From contig JAUIEA010000023.1 in NCBI GenBank assembly GCA_030429045.1, positions 1 to 36,771 of the forward strand: DNA of 36,771 bases, read 5' to 3'. The translations under genes were made by a program, and so were the position numbers. Each line of letters begins with the position of its first letter. The stretch's first letter is position 1. This DNA comes from Bacteroidia bacterium. Lineage in GTDB: Bacteria; Bacteroidota; Bacteroidia; Chitinophagales; Saprospiraceae. Positions 16,450-23,385 of this stretch are shown here, piece by piece. The notes below the pieces were generated by a model. That model worked only from the letters and a program-made list of their open reading frames with translations. It had not been told where the DNA came from and ran no database searches.

Positions 16450-17526
16450 CTAATTCGGATCACTGTAGGCCGGATTGGTCAAAAATGTCTCATCCGTCAG
16501 GGTATGAAGGAATGCGATAATATCCGACTTCTCCTGTGCGGTCAATCCCAAGCCGCCGGGTTGAATATTATACTGCATTAAAAATTCAACCGTCGATGAA
16601 TTTTTGGCACCCGTATTATAATGGTCCATTACTTCTTCCAGGGTGGCAAAACGACCATCGTGCATATACGGTGGCGTTTTGGCAATATTCCGCAGGCTGG
16701 GCACCTTGAACTTGGCCCGGTCAAATGCATTCATCGTTACCATTTCTCGACCCGTATCCGTAAACTCCGCATCTGTATCCAGGCCATTATTCATAAATTC
16801 ATCATTGGTGAAATTATGCCCTGCATGACAATGGAAACATTCGGCACCACGTCCGGAACCTGTGGGATCAAATTCTGCAAAAAAGAGTTTCCGTCCGTTT
16901 TCCTCTTCCGGCGTCAAGGTCACCTCCCCTTTTAACCATTTATCGTACTTGGCGTCTTTCGATACCAGGGTAAACATAAATTGCTCCATGGCCAGTCCCA
17001 TACGCTCGGGCGTGATCTCATCATCACCAAATGCGCGGATAAACTGATCCCGGTAGGCCTGATTGGCTACCAGTTTGGCGATCGCCCCGTCCAGGGTCTC
17101 ATTCATTTCTAACGGATCCTGGATGGGTTTCAAGGCCTGATCCCGCACAAGCGGTGCACGACCATCCCAAAACATGCCATTGTAATGCCAGGCGACGTTC
17201 ATCACCGGCATGGCCTGGCGCTTTCCATCCAGTCCTTCCACGCCGACACTGAACCGACGAATATCCGAAAAGGCGTCCACCTGCAAGTGGCAATCGGCAC
17301 AGGATTGGGAACGGTCACGTGACAGGTCTTTCTCATAAAAAAGCATTCGGCCCAATTCTACACCGGATACGGTGAGGGGATTATCCATGGGTAATACCGG
17401 ATCAGGAAAATCACCGATATCCAGGGTATAGGGCGTTGGATCATAGACGGCCGGATCCACCGGGTCCGGCTTGCAACTGCAGATTGCCATCATCGGGACA
17501 ACCAGGATCAAATAGATATTTTTCAT
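16450..17526 (-). CDS. Di-heme cytochrome c peroxidase/MauG-family protein (lipoprotein)
   Basis: 358 residues with an export signal and an early Cys (near 16-18) suggesting a lipoprotein. Two c-type heme sites, CADCH at 76-80 and CFHCH at 230-234, define the bacterial di-heme peroxidase/MauG superfamily. The inter-heme Trp region is intact (GMFWDGRAP at 117-125), as is FKVPSLRN at 273-280 with PYMHDGRF at 286-293 and DHYN. Family members reduce peroxide or use it to oxidise residues in a partner protein, in the periplasm. It is the last gene of an operon with an MbnP-like protein and a second di-heme protein, 6 bases after the latter. Either peroxidase or partner-modifying activity is possible. 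Confidence 0.92.
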   Translation of the reverse strand: MKNIYLILVVPMMAICSCKPDPVDPAVYDPTPYTLDIGDFPDPVLPMDNPLTVSGVELGRMLFYEKDLSRDRSQSCADCHLQVDAFSDIRRFSVGVEGLDGKRQAMPVMNVAWHYNGMFWDGRAPLVRDQALKPIQDPLEMNETLDGAIAKLVANQAYRDQFIRAFGDDEITPERMGLAMEQFMFTLVSKDAKYDKWLKGEVTLTPEEENGRKLFFAEFDPTGSGRGAECFHCHAGHNFTNDEFMNNGLDTDAEFTDTGREMVTMNAFDRAKFKVPSLRNIAKTPPYMHDGRFATLEEVMDHYNTGAKNSSTVEFLMQYNIQPGGLGLTAQEKSDIIAFLHTLTDETFLTNPAYSDPN

Positions 17527-17532
17527 GTTGAA

Positions 17533-18549
17533 TTATTCTTGATGAAGGATCGGATTTTGCAGAAACGCCTCATCTGTCAGACTTTTTAGAAAGTTGATCA
17601 GATCATCTGTCTCTCTATCCGTTAACTGAAATGTCCGCAACAACGGACTTTTATTCGGGTGGTCCTGAATGCCATGCTGGTAGTGCAAAACCACTTCACG
17701 AAGATCTTTCAAACTGCCATCATGCATATAGGGTGCCGTGACTTCCACGTTTCTCAAACTGGGCACCTTGAACACGGCCCGATCAGATTCGATACCTGTC
17801 AGACGATAGCGCCCGGGATCAGCATACTCCTCGTAAAGACCATTATTCGCAAAAGACTGGTCCGTAAAAAGAAAACCGGAATGACAGGACGCACAACCCA
17901 GTCGATCACTCTGGAACAGATCCAGCCCACGGATGGCACTGGGCGACAGCGCTTTCCAGTCACCCTGATAGGACCACTGGTCAAATCTGGAATTTCCACT
18001 GATCAACGTCCGCTCAAAGGCCGCTATGGCCCGGGTGATCACAAAGGGATCGGGCGTTCGGCCATAGGCTCGTTCAGCCAGGTCCCTGTAGCGTGGAACT
18101 TCCCCGACCTTTTTGGCCACGTCCAGAATATTCGTCGCAAATTCATGGTGCTCCTGGATGGGTACCAGGACCTGCATTTCCAGGGTCGGCACGCCCCCTT
18201 CCCGCAAGAGCGCCACCTGGTAGCCGACATTGGCCAGAGAAGGTGAATTGCGCGTACCCACCCGATCCTCGACACCCAGGCTGAAGGCCAGGGTATCTGA
18301 AAAGGCATAGGCCGGGATGTGACAGGATGCACATGAACGGGAACTATCGACCGAGAGGATCGGATCGAAGAACAGGGCTTTCCCTAACTCCACACGTTCA
18401 GCCAGAAAGGCATTGTCAGCAGGAATGACCATCTCCGAAAATCCTGGAGGGGTCTCATACCTGTCCAGTTCAGGCAACTCTAGCTTGGAGCAGGATCCCA
18501 GGATCAAGCCGAGAAGAAGACAAACAACCGATCTGCGGACGATGGCCAT
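17533..18549 (-). CDS. MauG/MbnH-like di-heme protein coupled to the MbnP-like gene
   Basis: 338 residues, lipoprotein signal with lipobox LGSC (Cys20). Heme sites are CASCH at 73-77 and CASCH at 219-223. The C-terminal heme region is typical (FKVPSLRN, PYMHDGS, LHYQHG). Unlike the other two di-heme proteins in the window, the FWDGRA segment is replaced by LLREGGVPTLEMQ (about 114-126), so the conserved Trp expected near the two hemes is missing. The ATG shares its A with the TAA stop of the MbnP-like gene (TAATG), the tightest coupling in the operon, which makes this the best candidate for the enzyme acting on that protein. In methanotrophs MbnH oxidises a Trp of MbnP to kynurenine; transfer of that role here is inference. 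Confidence 0.9.
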   Translation of the reverse strand: MAIVRRSVVCLLLGLILGSCSKLELPELDRYETPPGFSEMVIPADNAFLAERVELGKALFFDPILSVDSSRSCASCHIPAYAFSDTLAFSLGVEDRVGTRNSPSLANVGYQVALLREGGVPTLEMQVLVPIQEHHEFATNILDVAKKVGEVPRYRDLAERAYGRTPDPFVITRAIAAFERTLISGNSRFDQWSYQGDWKALSPSAIRGLDLFQSDRLGCASCHSGFLFTDQSFANNGLYEEYADPGRYRLTGIESDRAVFKVPSLRNVEVTAPYMHDGSLKDLREVVLHYQHGIQDHPNKSPLLRTFQLTDRETDDLINFLKSLTDEAFLQNPILHQE

Positions 18550-19544
18550 TACTGCACCACAAAGGAGCTCCGGGCGATCAGGCGACCATGCTGGAAGAGA
18601 CCATAGAAATAGGTGCCCGCCTGCCAGCCCTGAAGATCCAGTTGGATCTGACCCTGAGCCGGTACATTTTGCCGGAAGGCGACCATCTGTCCCATGACAT
18701 TCATCACTTTCAGATCAACAGCCTGGATAGCCGGATCCAGATCCTGGGCCAGGGAGATCTGTCCCCGAGCCGGATTGGGTGTACCCGTCAACGACAAGGA
18801 GTTCCGGGCTACATCATCTTGAGCAGACAGGGCCGAGATGGTCAGGAAATCCTCCGTAGAGGCATTGGTCAGCATCTTCTGATTCTGTGAATTGCTGCCG
18901 TGATGGATCAGGTTGCCGATCATGGTCATCCCTTCAAACAATTTGGCATAATCCACATCCAGGTTGACGGTCAGCACGCCATTATCCGCCGTTACATCTC
19001 CATCGATGGCCGTGGTAAAATAGAGGTTGTCTCCCAGGTTGTGGTATTGAAAAAGGGACTCGGGAACCCCGTCATTATTATTGTCGACATAGCCTTCAAT
19101 GGCCATAAACCGGTAGCCTGCAGACCAGCCCCAGTGCATGGAGGGGTCCTGGAAACCCAGGGGATGACCCAACTGGTAGGTGGAGGGGTCCAGGTGGTTT
19201 TTTGCCTGGTCCACACCAATATGCACTTCCACACCCTCAATTTCATCCAGGTTCACATTACCGATATTCCAGACCACTTCCGGTTCGCTGGCATCCGCCA
19301 GGATATACTGATCGTTGAGAGTAGTCTTTCCACCGCCGACGCCGATCAGGGAGATCTCTGCCAGATAGAATTCTGCCCTGTCGATCTGCATGGTCTTCCC
19401 ATTCCAGATCGTAAAGAGTGTTTCATTGACCTTCAGCTCATCCCCATTGACCTTATGGTTGAATTTGAACTGAACTTCGTTGGTTTGGGCACCCAACATC
19501 AGGGCACCGGAAAAGAAAAATAGAAGAAGCGTAAACTGTTTCAT
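18549..19544 (-). CDS. MbnP-like metal-binding protein fused to a T9SS sorting domain
   Basis: 331 residues. Signal peptide to about residue 19 (LMLGAQ), then an MbnP-type domain (about 23-240): FKFNHKVNG, the IDRAEFYLAEISLIG strand typical of the family, HPLGF, the MHWGWSAGYRFMAIEG core with Trp138 and Trp140, FQYHNLGDN, and NLIHHGSN near 211-218. A T9SS type A sorting domain fills about 253-331 (TPNPARGQISL ... RLIARSSFVVQ). MbnP proteins bind copper after an MbnH enzyme converts a Trp to kynurenine. Here two di-heme genes follow in the same operon, one sharing a base with this stop. The sorting domain implies export through the outer membrane, possibly to surface attachment. Copper binding and Trp modification are not shown by sequence alone. 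Confidence 0.85.
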   Translation of the reverse strand: MKQFTLLLFFFSGALMLGAQTNEVQFKFNHKVNGDELKVNETLFTIWNGKTMQIDRAEFYLAEISLIGVGGGKTTLNDQYILADASEPEVVWNIGNVNLDEIEGVEVHIGVDQAKNHLDPSTYQLGHPLGFQDPSMHWGWSAGYRFMAIEGYVDNNNDGVPESLFQYHNLGDNLYFTTAIDGDVTADNGVLTVNLDVDYAKLFEGMTMIGNLIHHGSNSQNQKMLTNASTEDFLTISALSAQDDVARNSLSLTGTPNPARGQISLAQDLDPAIQAVDLKVMNVMGQMVAFRQNVPAQGQIQLDLQGWQAGTYFYGLFQHGRLIARSSFVVQ

Positions 19545-19563
19545 ATCCTGTTGATTAACACGT

Positions 19564-19573
19564 GAAAAAAGTA
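19564..19573 (-). promoter_or_regulatory. Possible -7 box of the MbnP operon
   Basis: On the minus strand TACTTTTTTC resembles TAnnTTTG and lies 19 bases before the MbnP-like ATG. It suggests a promoter inside the 78-base gap after the HYC_CC_PP gene. Confidence 0.35.
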
Positions 19574-19580
19574 AAGCGCC

Positions 19581-19600
19581 GATATCTCTGAACAGATATC
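19581..19600. promoter_or_regulatory. Perfect inverted repeat, candidate operator
   Basis: GATATCT, a 6-base spacer and AGATATC form a perfect inverted repeat just upstream of the putative -7 box of the MbnP operon, a usual place for a repressor site. A second small palindrome, GTTAGC-GT-GCTAAC (19614-19627), overlaps the stop of the HYC_CC_PP gene. Confidence 0.45.
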
Positions 19601-19622
19601 CGGTAGGAAACAGGTTAGCGTG

Positions 19623-20069
19623 CTAACAGCGATATTGACAAAACCGGGCCTGGGGATCCCACAGACAGGGTGGAGGATGCGCCCTGGGGGTGATCGAGGT
19701 TTCGTTCGCATCGGCCTGCCCGGTCAGGAGCATCTCAACTGACGATGGCAGGGTGCTTATTTTCGTTGGACCAGATGCAGCCACAATCTCCTGCTTGACG
19801 ATCTGCTGGATATCCAGATGCTGATAATGCACCCGATCCTGGCAGCATGGCACTCGCCGAACGGTGGTGATCCGTGTTTTTTTCAATTTGCAGCAGGTGC
19901 CGAGCGCCCGCTTGGGCTTGATCTTCAGAATACTGCAACAGGAGACCGCAGAACCATACAACCCCACCAGGCGGCCTTTGACCCGGCAATCATGGACCTG
20001 GCCTGACACGCCTGTACTGGAGACCAGTATCAGGACAGCAAGGAACAAAGAAGTGACGGGTTTAAGCAT
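19623..20069 (-). CDS. Second HYC_CC_PP-type small Cys/His-rich exported protein
   Basis: 148 residues. The frame stays open further upstream, but the ATG at 20069 gives a good signal peptide (cleavage near GVSGQ, residue 24). Motifs follow the family order: VHDC at 25-28, CC pairs at 44-45, 59-60 and 75-76 (PCCQD), and HPPP at 131-134. Two more Cys occur at 144 and 148; like its paralogue at 6677-7129 it ends in YRC. It is the first gene of the minus-strand group that continues with the MbnP-like protein and two di-heme proteins, after a 78-base gap. A metal-related periplasmic role is inferred from having one paralogue beside a Cus pump and one beside MbnP. Confidence 0.75.
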   Translation of the reverse strand: MLKPVTSLFLAVLILVSSTGVSGQVHDCRVKGRLVGLYGSAVSCCSILKIKPKRALGTCCKLKKTRITTVRRVPCCQDRVHYQHLDIQQIVKQEIVAASGPTKISTLPSSVEMLLTGQADANETSITPRAHPPPCLWDPQARFCQYRC

Positions 20070-20092
20070 GATCAGGTAGGACCGCAGTTGTT

Positions 20093-20100
20093 CAAAAATA
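20093..20100 (-). promoter_or_regulatory. Bacteroidota -7 box before the second HYC_CC_PP gene
   Basis: On the minus strand TATTTTTG matches TAnnTTTG exactly, 23 bases before the ATG at 20069. TTCG lies 20 bases further upstream, close to the -33 TTTG. Confidence 0.5.
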
Positions 20101-20219
20101 CTAAAAATCGAGTAGACTTGCGAATGACCGGGCAATCCACCCGCACAGGTATGGATCGTCAATTCCACATCTTTGCCATTTCGTGACAACAAGGGGCCGT
20201 CCGGCTTGTTTCTCCTCCG

Positions 20220-20227
20220 TATCTTTG
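20220..20227 (+). promoter_or_regulatory. Bacteroidota -7 box before uvrA
   Basis: TATCTTTG matches TAnnTTTG exactly and sits 8 bases before the uvrA ATG at 20236, so the leader would be only a few bases. It also supports 20236 as the start rather than the in-frame ATG at 20173, which lies upstream of the box. No LexA-like site was noticed. Confidence 0.6.
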
Positions 20228-20235
20228 CCCCCCTT

Positions 20236-23136
20236 ATGGCCGCTCCTGCGAAAAAGAAAAAACCCGAACCCTTCCGTCCGCTGATCACCGACAATGATCC
20301 GCATTGGATCCGTATCCGCGGTGCCCGGTCCAACAACCTCAAGAATGTCGATCTCGACCTGCCGCGCAACGAATTGGTGGTGATCACCGGAGTGTCCGGA
20401 TCAGGGAAGTCTTCCATCACCATGGATACCCTGTATGCAGAAGGGCAGCGCCGATATGTCGAAAGCCTGTCCGCCTATGCCCGGCAGTTCCTCATGCGGA
20501 TGAAAAAGCCGGATGTCGACATGATCCATGGCATCTGTCCGGCAATTGCGCTGGAGCAAAAGGTGTCTGGCGGAAACAATCGTTCCACCGTCGGATCGCT
20601 GACCGAGATCTATGACTTCCTGCGGATGCTTTTCGCCCGGATCGGTCATACATACTCCCCGGTGTCCGGTGAAGAAGTGCACAAGCAGGAAGTCAGCGAT
20701 GTCATTGATTTCCTGAAGACCCGAAAGGAGGATACACGCGCGGCCATCCTGATCCCCCTGCCGCTGAAATATGCCGACCGCACCGTGCAGCAGGAACTGG
20801 ACCTCCTCCTGCAAAAAGGATTCACCCGATTGCGGATGGATGGTGAACTCGTCCAGATCGAAGACTGGCTGGACAGCCATAAAGCCGATGCCCGGAAAAA
20901 ACTGGGAAAATGGGAAAAGGCCAGCGACCTCCTCGTCCTGATCGACCGCTTTGTCATTCACCATGAGGACGAAGACAACTGGAAGCGGATCGCCGATTCT
21001 GCCTTGACGGCATTCCAGGAAAGTGAGGGCATCTGTCAACTCCAGATTTATGAAGGGGAAGAGCGCACCTTCAGTAATCGATTCGAGGCAGACGGCATGA
21101 CCTTCCTCGAACCGAATCCACAACTGTTCAACTACAACAATTCCTACGGCGCCTGCCCCAGGTGCGAAGGCTATGGCAAGGTCATGGGAATTGATGAGAA
21201 CAAGGTGATCCCGGACACCAGTCTGTCAGTGTATGAAGGTGCTGTAGCCTGCTGGCGCGGGGAGGCCGGTGGCGAATGGCTGAAGGCCTGGCTCAAACAG
21301 GCGGCTCTCGTCGACTTCCCCATCCATCGTCCCTACTTTCAGCTGACAAAGGAGGAACGAAAAAAATTATGGCAGGGCATCGGTATCGCTCCCGGCGTGC
21401 ATGCCTATTTCAAGGCCCTGGAAGAAAAGACCTACAAGATCCAGAATCGGGTGATGCTGGCTCGCTATCGCGGACGGACCACCTGCTCGGAGTGCGACGG
21501 CGGCCGATTGCGGATCGAGACCACCTATGTCAGGATCAACGGTCGTCATATCATGGATCTGATCGATCTGCCGCTGACCGAACTGACCGTGTTCATGCAG
21601 GAGTTGACCCTGCCGGACTATGACCTGAAGGTGGCCAAAAGGCTGCTGCTGGAGATCAACATGCGATTGCAATTCATGCTGGATGTCGGTCTGGGCTACC
21701 TCACCCTCAATCGGGTGGCTGCCACGCTATCCGGAGGAGAGACCCAACGGATCAACCTCACCCGCATCCTGGGGAGCAACCTGACCAGCTCACTGTATAT
21801 CCTGGATGAGCCCAGTGTGGGTCTTCATCCGCGAGATACGACCCGGTTGATCCGCGTCCTTCGTCAGTTGCGTGATCTCGGGAATACGGTCGTGGTGGTC
21901 GAGCATGAAGAAGAGATCATTCGCGCTGCTGATTATCTGGTGGACATGGGACCGATGGCAGGCATCCACGGCGGATCGGTGGTTTTTGCCGGACCATTTG
22001 ATGAGATCGGCAAACGGGCTCCGGACAGCCTGACAACAGCCTATCTCAATGGCACGAAAGAAATTCCTACGCCCGCTACCCGTCGGAAGATCCTCGGGAA
22101 GATCACCCTTTCCAATGCCCGTTTGCACAATCTGAAAAACATTACGGTAGAGGTCCCCCTGGACACCCTCACCGTTGTCACGGGCGTCTCCGGATCAGGC
22201 AAATCGACCCTGATCAAACAGCTGCTTTACCCGGCCGTCCAGCAGGCTGTCGAAGTCCTGCAGGACGGCCGCACCCCGCAGGTCTCCAATCTGTCTGGCG
22301 ACCTCAAGCGCCTGACCGGTGTGGAAATGATCAACCAGTCTCCCATCGGACGATCCAGCCGTTCGAATCCGGTGACCTATGTAAAGGCCTATGACGCCAT
22401 TCGTGACTTGATGTCCAATCAATCCCTGTCAGTGATCCGGGGATACAAACCCAAACACTTCAGTTTTAACGTGGAGGGGGGCCGTTGCGAAACCTGCAAG
22501 GGAGAGGGCGAACAGGTGGTGGAAATGCAGTTTCTGGCCGATGTCCGCCTGGAATGCGAGGATTGCAAAGGGCGCCGTTTCAAGCAGGAAGTCCTGGAAG
22601 TGCGCTATCGGGAAAAATCCATCTTCGACATACTGTGCATGACCATCGAAGAGGCCCTGGAATTCTTTGCCGATCACAAGGATATTATCCAACGCCTCAA
22701 ACCCCTGGATGATGTGGGACTGGGCTATGTCCAACTGGGACAAAGCAGCTCCACCCTTTCCGGTGGGGAGGCTCAACGTGTCAAACTGGCCTCCTTCCTC
22801 GGCCGTGAAAATCAAAGCGAACATATCTTTTTCATCTTTGATGAACCGACCACGGGGCTGCACTTTCACGATATCGGCCGGTTGCTCGACGCCCTCCAGG
22901 CCCTGGTCGAACACGGGCACACTGTTCTGGTGGTCGAACACAATATGGAGGTCATCAAATCTGCCGACTGGATCATCGATCTGGGGCCAGAAGGCGGAGA
23001 CGAGGGTGGACATCTGGTTTTCCAGGGACGTCCCGAAGAATTGGTCAAGGTCAAAGGGTCCTATACAGGGGAATACCTGAAAGAAAAAATAGGCGCAAAA
23101 GGAAGCACAAAAAAACAAGCACAAAAAAACGAATAG
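20236..23136 (+). CDS. uvrA: Excinuclease ABC subunit A
   Basis: 966 residues, usual length. UvrA finds DNA damage and loads UvrB in nucleotide excision repair. Two ABC modules are visible: Walker A GVSGSGKSS at 52-60 with signature LSGGETQRINL and ILDEPSVGLHPRD; and Walker A GVSGSGKST in the second half with LSGGEAQRVKL and FDEPTTGLHFHD. Zinc modules CPRCEGYGK/CSECDGGRL and CETCKGEGEQ/CEDCKGRRF are complete. The N-terminus and the C-terminal tail are Lys-rich. It is a single gene, divergent from the HYC_CC_PP/MbnP group with a 166-base shared upstream region. The start at 20236 follows the -7 box. Confidence 0.98.
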   Translation: MAAPAKKKKPEPFRPLITDNDPHWIRIRGARSNNLKNVDLDLPRNELVVITGVSGSGKSSITMDTLYAEGQRRYVESLSAYARQFLMRMKKPDVDMIHGICPAIALEQKVSGGNNRSTVGSLTEIYDFLRMLFARIGHTYSPVSGEEVHKQEVSDVIDFLKTRKEDTRAAILIPLPLKYADRTVQQELDLLLQKGFTRLRMDGELVQIEDWLDSHKADARKKLGKWEKASDLLVLIDRFVIHHEDEDNWKRIADSALTAFQESEGICQLQIYEGEERTFSNRFEADGMTFLEPNPQLFNYNNSYGACPRCEGYGKVMGIDENKVIPDTSLSVYEGAVACWRGEAGGEWLKAWLKQAALVDFPIHRPYFQLTKEERKKLWQGIGIAPGVHAYFKALEEKTYKIQNRVMLARYRGRTTCSECDGGRLRIETTYVRINGRHIMDLIDLPLTELTVFMQELTLPDYDLKVAKRLLLEINMRLQFMLDVGLGYLTLNRVAATLSGGETQRINLTRILGSNLTSSLYILDEPSVGLHPRDTTRLIRVLRQLRDLGNTVVVVEHEEEIIRAADYLVDMGPMAGIHGGSVVFAGPFDEIGKRAPDSLTTAYLNGTKEIPTPATRRKILGKITLSNARLHNLKNITVEVPLDTLTVVTGVSGSGKSTLIKQLLYPAVQQAVEVLQDGRTPQVSNLSGDLKRLTGVEMINQSPIGRSSRSNPVTYVKAYDAIRDLMSNQSLSVIRGYKPKHFSFNVEGGRCETCKGEGEQVVEMQFLADVRLECEDCKGRRFKQEVLEVRYREKSIFDILCMTIEEALEFFADHKDIIQRLKPLDDVGLGYVQLGQSSSTLSGGEAQRVKLASFLGRENQSEHIFFIFDEPTTGLHFHDIGRLLDALQALVEHGHTVLVVEHNMEVIKSADWIIDLGPEGGDEGGHLVFQGRPEELVKVKGSYTGEYLKEKIGAKGSTKKQAQKNE

Positions 23137-23239
23137 ATCTCAAGCACAAAATCCGCATGATCAAAACGACATTTCGGTTCGGCGATTGAAGTCTGAACAC
23201 TGGATTTTAGTTGTGAATAGAATGTTGTCCTTTGGGATT

Positions 23240-23265
23240 TTTGACCAGGTGCCCTCCAGGTCAAA
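23240..23265. other. Hairpin downstream of uvrA
   Basis: TTTGACC (about 23240-23246) and GGTCAAA (about 23259-23265) pair, with an inner GG/CC pair after one A-A mismatch and a 6-base loop. There is no T tract directly after it, so it could be a weak terminator, an RNA structure or an operator. The rest of 23137-23385 shows no gene. Confidence 0.4.
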
Positions 23266-23321
23266 CCAGGCAGCAAGACCAGCCGCCCCCTTTGTATTAA
23301 CATGTAATAAATATTTATGTA

Positions 23322-23344
23322 TTTGTGGCGAAATCTGCCACAAA
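23322..23344. promoter_or_regulatory. Perfect 8-bp inverted repeat upstream of the Lgt-like gene
   Basis: TTTGTGGC, a 7-base spacer and GCCACAAA. It lies 41 bases before the chosen start at 23386 and just upstream of a -7-like TAACTTTC at 23363-23370, so it may be an operator. It falls inside the longer open frame from 23317, which argues against that earlier start. Confidence 0.45.
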
Positions 23345-23385
23345 CCAGGCCTGTCCTGTCCTTAACTTTCTGGAAAGTTATCGTC

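Noticed and set aside
18900-19523. 207-codon plus-strand frame
   Set aside because: Antisense to the MbnP-like gene, which has signal peptide, family core and T9SS domain.
20070-20423. Upstream extension of the second HYC_CC_PP gene
   Set aside because: It would run through the intergenic promoter region and into uvrA; the ATG at 20069 gives a good signal peptide.
22429-23124. 231-codon minus-strand frame
   Set aside because: Lies wholly within uvrA and has no domain signature.
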